64,000 nt of DNA from an uncultured Parabacteroides sp. GTDB taxonomy: Bacteria; Bacteroidota; Bacteroidia; Bacteroidales; Tannerellaceae. Below the pieces are notes generated by a model that worked only from the letters and a program-made list of their open reading frames with translations, ran no database searches and had not been told where the DNA came from. The stretch lies in contig CASFXH010000002.1 in NCBI GenBank assembly GCA_949298575.1, positions 1-64,000 of the forward strand, given 5' to 3'. Positions 60,072 to 64,000 of the stretch are shown here, in pieces. How positions within the stretch are numbered: the stretch's first letter is position 1; every line of letters starts with the position of its first letter. Both the position numbers and the translations under genes were made by a program.

Positions 60072-60970
60072 GTGGGGGAAAAGGGAGGAAGATGAACGCG
60101 AGAGAACGAAATAAGAATAAGAAATCGTTTTGGCGTAAAATCCGTTTCAAGTATAAGTTCTCGGTTATCAACGAGGGAACTTTGGAAGAAGTCTGGACTT
60201 TCCGCTTGTCACGTTTGTCGGCTTTCGCGTCTTTGGGGCTTTTCGCGTTCCTTTTGGTGGTGATCACTGCCATCATCATTATCATGACCCCGATCCGGAA
60301 TTATTTACCTGGTTATTTGGACGTGGAGGTTCGGAAAGAAATTATGCAGAACGCTTTACGGGCGGATTCTCTCGAACGGATGTTGGAGATTCATGCGCTT
60401 TACCTACGGAATGTATCGGGAATTTTGTCCGGAAACATGTCGGTTGATTCGATTCGTGAAATTGATTCGTTAGCCCGCGATAATCCCGATTATGAGATCC
60501 CGAAAGGAACGGAGGAAGAAGCTTTCGTGCGGAAATTTGAAGAAGAGGAAAAATATAATTTAGCGGTCCTGAACAATGCCGATCGGGTTGTCGTGGAAGG
60601 CGGTTATTTCTACAAACCGTTGAGCCAAGGGGTCGTGTCATCCGCTTTTCGGGAAGACCGACGTCATTTTGGGGTTGACTTGGTCGCTTCGCCTCAAGCG
60701 GGAGTGATGGCGGTTATGGAGGGAACGGTGGTGTATACGGGATACGATGTGGCTCATGGCTACGTGATCCAGTTGCAGCATAAGAACGGATTTATTTCGA
60801 TTTATAAGCATAATGAGACCTTGTTGAAGCGTTTGGGCGATCAGGTAATCGCGGGAGAAGTGATCGCGACCGTGGGGAACACGGGTGAGGAGACGACAGG
60901 GCCTCATTTGCACTTTGAGTTGTGGTATAAAGGTGTACCGGTCAATCCGGAAGATTATATAGCGTTTTAA
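60068..60970 (+). CDS. M23-family (LytM) metallopeptidase
   Basis: A 300-residue membrane-anchored protein: a basic N-terminus, one helix at residues 52-73 (AFASLGLFAFLLVVITAIII), a helical periplasmic stalk, then the M23 domain. Zinc ligands are His200 and Asp204 in RHFGVDL and His282 in GPHLHFELW, with His280 as the other catalytic His. It should cut or regulate cutting of peptidoglycan cross-bridges. The start at 60068 overlaps rimM by ATGA; an internal ATG nine codons in is possible. Confidence 0.9.
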   Translation: MSGGKGRKMNARERNKNKKSFWRKIRFKYKFSVINEGTLEEVWTFRLSRLSAFASLGLFAFLLVVITAIIIIMTPIRNYLPGYLDVEVRKEIMQNALRADSLERMLEIHALYLRNVSGILSGNMSVDSIREIDSLARDNPDYEIPKGTEEEAFVRKFEEEEKYNLAVLNNADRVVVEGGYFYKPLSQGVVSSAFREDRRHFGVDLVASPQAGVMAVMEGTVVYTGYDVAHGYVIQLQHKNGFISIYKHNETLLKRLGDQVIAGEVIATVGNTGEETTGPHLHFELWYKGVPVNPEDYIAF

Positions 60971-60979
60971 ATTGATACG

Positions 60980-62131
60980 ATGAAAAGACATTTGGCCATA
61001 TTGGGATCGACGGGTTCGATTGGGACCCAAGCGTTGGAAGTCGTGGACGCGCATCCCGACCTGTTCGAGGTTTATGCGTTGACCGCGAACAACCAGGTGG
61101 ATTTATTGATCGAGCAAGCGCGGAAATACTTGCCCGAAGTGGTGGTGATCGCGAATGAGACGAAATACCCGGAACTGCGGGAGGCGCTCGAGGATCTTCC
61201 GATTAAGGTATGGGCCGGATCGGAGGCGCTCGCTCAGGTTGTCCAGATGGAACCGATTGATATGGTCTTGACTGCCCTTGTGGGATATGCGGGTTTGCGG
61301 CCGACAATTGAGGCGATTCGGAAGGGCAAAGCGATCGCTTTAGCTAACAAAGAGACGCTTGTGGTAGCTGGAGAGTTAGTTATGCGTTTAGCGGAGGAAT
61401 ACCGAGCTCCGATCCTACCTGTCGATTCCGAGCATTCGGCGATATTCCAATGTCTGGTGGGGGCTGGCGATAATCCTGTGGAGAAAATTTTGCTCACGGC
61501 CTCAGGAGGACCTTTTCGGACAAAGACGATGGAAGAGTTGGCGCACGTGACGAAAGCGCAGGCATTGAAGCATCCGAACTGGACGATGGGCGCGAAGATC
61601 ACGATTGACTCCGCGTCGATGATGAACAAGGGTTTTGAGATGATTGAAGCGAAGTGGCTTTTCGGGCTTACGCCGGACCGGATCCAGATTGTCGTGCATC
61701 CGCAATCGGTGATTCATTCGATGGTCCAGTTCGAGGATGGCGCGGTCATTGCCCAATTGGGGATTCCGGATATGAAGTTGCCCATCGCCTACGCGTTCTC
61801 GTTTCCTAAACGGTTGAAGAGTCTGGCGCCTCGTTTGGATTTTCGCCAATATGATAAACTGACATTCGAGGAACCGGACATGAAACGCTTCCGGAATTTG
61901 GCTTTCGCTTTCGAGGTCGCTCGGCGGGGGGGAAACGCTCCTTGTGTCCTGAATGCGGCGAACGAGGTGGCTGTGGCGGCTTTCTTGCGGGACGAGATTG
62001 GTTTTTTGCGAATGAGCGACGTGATAGAGAAAACGTTAGGTCAGGTGACATTCCTGGAGAAGCCGACATACGAGGATTATGTGCGGACGGACGAGGAGGC
62101 TCGCCGTGTGGCTCGTGAGTTGATTGGATAA
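60980..62131 (+). CDS. dxr: 1-deoxy-D-xylulose 5-phosphate reductoisomerase
   Basis: A 383-residue enzyme of the MEP isoprenoid pathway that converts DXP to MEP with NADPH. LGSTGSIGTQALEVV is the NADPH site, ALANKETLVVAGELV, PVDSEHSAIFQCL (metal ligands Asp, Glu) and LTASGGPFR with the flexible loop, then KITIDSASMMNKGFEMIEA, are the catalytic blocks. Cytoplasmic. Nine bases after the peptidase gene. It supplies undecaprenyl precursors, in keeping with the other envelope genes in this operon. Confidence 0.96.
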   Translation: MKRHLAILGSTGSIGTQALEVVDAHPDLFEVYALTANNQVDLLIEQARKYLPEVVVIANETKYPELREALEDLPIKVWAGSEALAQVVQMEPIDMVLTALVGYAGLRPTIEAIRKGKAIALANKETLVVAGELVMRLAEEYRAPILPVDSEHSAIFQCLVGAGDNPVEKILLTASGGPFRTKTMEELAHVTKAQALKHPNWTMGAKITIDSASMMNKGFEMIEAKWLFGLTPDRIQIVVHPQSVIHSMVQFEDGAVIAQLGIPDMKLPIAYAFSFPKRLKSLAPRLDFRQYDKLTFEEPDMKRFRNLAFAFEVARRGGNAPCVLNAANEVAVAAFLRDEIGFLRMSDVIEKTLGQVTFLEKPTYEDYVRTDEEARRVARELIG

Positions 62132-62158
62132 AAAAGAAGAATGATTTTATAGAGACAG

Positions 62159-63484
62159 ATGGAAACAATTTTGATTAAGACACTGCAGTTGATTTTGAGC
62201 TTGTCCATATTGGTGTTGGTGCATGAATTTGGGCATTTCATTTTCGCCCGTCTCTTCAAGGTCCGGGTGGAGAAGTTTTATCTTTTCTTCGACCCGTGGT
62301 TCGCCTTGTTCAAGTTCAAACCAAAGAACAGTGATACGGAGTACGGGGTCGGTTGGCTACCGTTGGGTGGCTATTGCAAGATATCGGGCATGATCGATGA
62401 GAGTATGGATAAAGAAGCGATGGCGCAACCGGCTAAACCTTACGAGTTCCGGTCGAAACCTGCGGGGCAGCGCTTGCTGATCATGGTAGGTGGCGTATTG
62501 TTCAATTTCTTGTTGGCTTTATTCATTTATTCAATGGTGCTTTTCGCTTGGGGCGATACGTATCTTCCCTTGAAAAACGTGAAGTTGGGTATGGATTATA
62601 GTGAGACTTTCCTGAACGTAGGCTTTCGGGATGGAGATATCCTTTTGCGAGCTGATGGAGAGGAATTGGAACGTTACGATGAGCATTGCTTGCGCCAGGT
62701 GGTGGAAGCTCAACAGGTGACAGTCCTTCGTGACGGCGTGGAGACGACAATCCCAATGCCTGATGATATGATGAAACGTATTCTTCGTGACAAGAAAGGG
62801 TTCGCGGGTTATCGATTCCCATTTGTGGTAAAAGCGATTCCTTCGGCTGATTCACCGGCCGCGCGAGCGGGAATGCAAGCGGGCGACAGTGTGGTGGCGA
62901 TCAATGGCGTGCCGGTTGTCACTTATTACGACGTGCGGGTGCAATTGGCCGAGAATAAAGCGAAGGAGATTACGGTCGATTTTTATCGCGACGGGGTGTC
63001 GCGCTCGACATCTTTCTCGCTTGATTCTTTGGGACGTATGGGCGTAAGCGTTTGCCTTCCTACGGAGATTTATCCTACCGTGACACGAACGTATAATTTC
63101 TTCTCCTCATTTCCCGCGGGCATTATGCTGGGTGTAAATACCCTCAAGGGATATGTGAGCGATATGCAATATGTCTTTACGAAAGAGGGCGCTTCAAGCC
63201 TTGGGGGATTCGGTACGATTGGGAGCATATTCCCTGATACGTGGGATTGGCACGCTTTCTGGATGCAGACGGCTTTCCTCTCGATTATTTTGGCGTTTAT
63301 GAATATCCTGCCGATTCCGGCTTTGGATGGTGGTCATGTGATGTTCTTGCTCTATGAGGTGATCGCTCGTCGTAAACCCAGCGACAAATTCTTGGAGTAC
63401 GCGCAAATAGCGGGCATGGCGATCCTTTTCGCGCTTTTGATTTACGCGAACGGGAACGATTTGTTCCGTTTTGTTTTCAATTAG
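62159..63484 (+). CDS. rseP: RseP-type site-2 zinc metalloprotease
   Basis: A 441-residue intramembrane protease. HEFGH (His22, Glu23, His26) lies in the first helix, followed by GVGWLPLGGYCKISGMIDES. Two PDZ-like regions are in the periplasmic part (about 125-310; SPAARAGMQAGDSVVAINGV is the clearer one), and FMNILPIPALDGGHVMFLL supplies the third ligand Asp. It cleaves membrane-bound regulators or remnant signal peptides. Next to dxr, as in many Bacteroidota and Proteobacteria. Confidence 0.94.
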   Translation: METILIKTLQLILSLSILVLVHEFGHFIFARLFKVRVEKFYLFFDPWFALFKFKPKNSDTEYGVGWLPLGGYCKISGMIDESMDKEAMAQPAKPYEFRSKPAGQRLLIMVGGVLFNFLLALFIYSMVLFAWGDTYLPLKNVKLGMDYSETFLNVGFRDGDILLRADGEELERYDEHCLRQVVEAQQVTVLRDGVETTIPMPDDMMKRILRDKKGFAGYRFPFVVKAIPSADSPAARAGMQAGDSVVAINGVPVVTYYDVRVQLAENKAKEITVDFYRDGVSRSTSFSLDSLGRMGVSVCLPTEIYPTVTRTYNFFSSFPAGIMLGVNTLKGYVSDMQYVFTKEGASSLGGFGTIGSIFPDTWDWHAFWMQTAFLSIILAFMNILPIPALDGGHVMFLLYEVIARRKPSDKFLEYAQIAGMAILFALLIYANGNDLFRFVFN

Positions 63485-63609
63485 CGTAAGGCGGATATAA
63501 CCTCTTCGGAGGGAAAGTTAAGCCTTTGTGAATCGTAGTCGATAAAGGTTTTGTATTCGAGGAAGCTTTCCTTTAGGGTCAAAATGGTATAACTAATTGT
63601 TTGATAAGA

Positions 63610-64000
63610 ATGGAAGGTCTTTCAGAGGTAAATAAATTACCTATGGCGGAAGGGGATAAGCGAACGGTCATGCCGTGTTGGTACGTGATGCGCGATCTGA
63701 AACGGGCGAACGCCAAGTTCCCGGCTTACAAACTGTTAGAGACGCTGGGAATTGAGTTCTTCACGCCAATGTGCCAGCGTCTGCGGGTGATCCGGGGCAA
63801 ACGGGTGAGGGAGAAGGTGCCCTATATGCGGGATCTGCTTTTCATCCATGGTGTCCCTTCGGAGCTTGACCTGGCCTTGCGGGAGATCCCGACCTTGCAA
63901 TATCGTTACGTCCGGGGTGGCTATAAGGTCCCGATGACGGTTCCTGAGCGTGATATGGAACGCTTCATCCGAGCCGTCCACTCGACAGAATCCCCTCGTT
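63610..64000 (+). CDS. UpxY/NusG-like transcription antiterminator (partial)
   Basis: The first 130 residues of a NusG N-terminal-domain protein, cut by the window end. MPCWYVMRDLKRANAKFPAY, GIEFFTPMCQRLRVIRGKRV, KVPYMRDLLFIHG and LQYRYVRGGYKVPMTVPERD match the UpxY-type antiterminators that open Bacteroides capsule operons and allow elongation through their leaders. A general NusG would normally sit with secE and rplK instead. It suggests that a second polysaccharide locus lies to the right. The 125-base gap before it shows no clear promoter. Confidence 0.85.
   Translation, partial: MEGLSEVNKLPMAEGDKRTVMPCWYVMRDLKRANAKFPAYKLLETLGIEFFTPMCQRLRVIRGKRVREKVPYMRDLLFIHGVPSELDLALREIPTLQYRYVRGGYKVPMTVPERDMERFIRAVHSTESPR

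Noticed and set aside
63485-63609. Terminator or invertible promoter before the UpxY-like gene
   Set aside because: Only a weak AAGGC/GCCTT pairing is seen, with no T-run and no long inverted repeats inside the window.

Overview
The window reads as a chromosomal segment of a Bacteroidales gut bacterium, most likely a Parabacteroides (close to P. distasonis). This rests on TAnnTTTG-type -7 promoter elements, typical Bacteroidota families (DUF4105, DUF4290, UpxY-like NusG, SpoIID/LytB proteins, large SecA) and secreted glycoside hydrolases. No rRNA, intact insertion sequence, integrase or CRISPR array is visible.

Layout. (1) 0.1-16.3 kb: the distal part of a capsular/exopolysaccharide locus on the + strand: a decayed RelE/ParE pair, UDP-glucose dehydrogenase and UDP-glucuronate 4-epimerase (predicted UDP-GalA supply), Wzx flippase, EpsG/Wzy-like polymerase, three glycosyltransferases, a HAD protein, a TupA-like ATP-grasp enzyme, and at the end an epimerase plus a WecA/WbpL-type initiating phosphoglycosyltransferase. 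The 3.3-10.8 kb core is AT-rich. Passenger genes interrupt it: an FRG-domain protein, an internally deleted rfbC, and a DUF3791-DUF3990-DUF3791 toxin-antitoxin-like trio. (2) 16.4-24.2 kb: metF, a 31-codon mini-gene with its own promoter and terminator, a 41-bp GC-rich tandem repeat, and a minus-strand operon DUF4105 - phosphatase-like pseudoenzyme - secA. (3) 24.4-38.3 kb: an accessory region of small orphan genes: a SpoU methyltransferase, three paralogues of one unknown family, a GmrSD-like DUF262/DUF1524 nuclease behind a strongly folded leader, an AAA-ATPase/PD-(D/E)XK protein, a WYL regulator with an exonuclease, two phosphoesterases and a short DprA-like protein. Seven promoters here, including that of the WYL regulator, carry one shared dyad (TGCCA-N5-TGGCA) at a fixed distance from the -7 element. 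(4) 38.3-49.6 kb: a minus-strand operon GH3 - HAD phosphatase - OPT transporter - SpoIID; a FtsX/MacB-type ABC transporter behind a sigma-54-like promoter with two upstream dyads; a 42-bp palindromic tandem array; and a 2-hydroxyacid dehydrogenase. (5) 49.7-64 kb: two identical tRNA-Arg(ACG) genes, a GtrA/GT2 lipid-glycosylation pair, GH78 rhamnosidase plus GH2 enzyme, then the housekeeping run DUF4290-murA-rimM-M23 peptidase-dxr-rseP, and at the edge a UpxY/NusG-like gene that probably opens another capsule locus.

The strongest candidates for something undescribed are the shared-dyad promoter set around the WYL regulator, and the hairpin RNA leader of the DUF262/DUF1524 gene. Family names come from recognition of motifs by eye; no database search was run.
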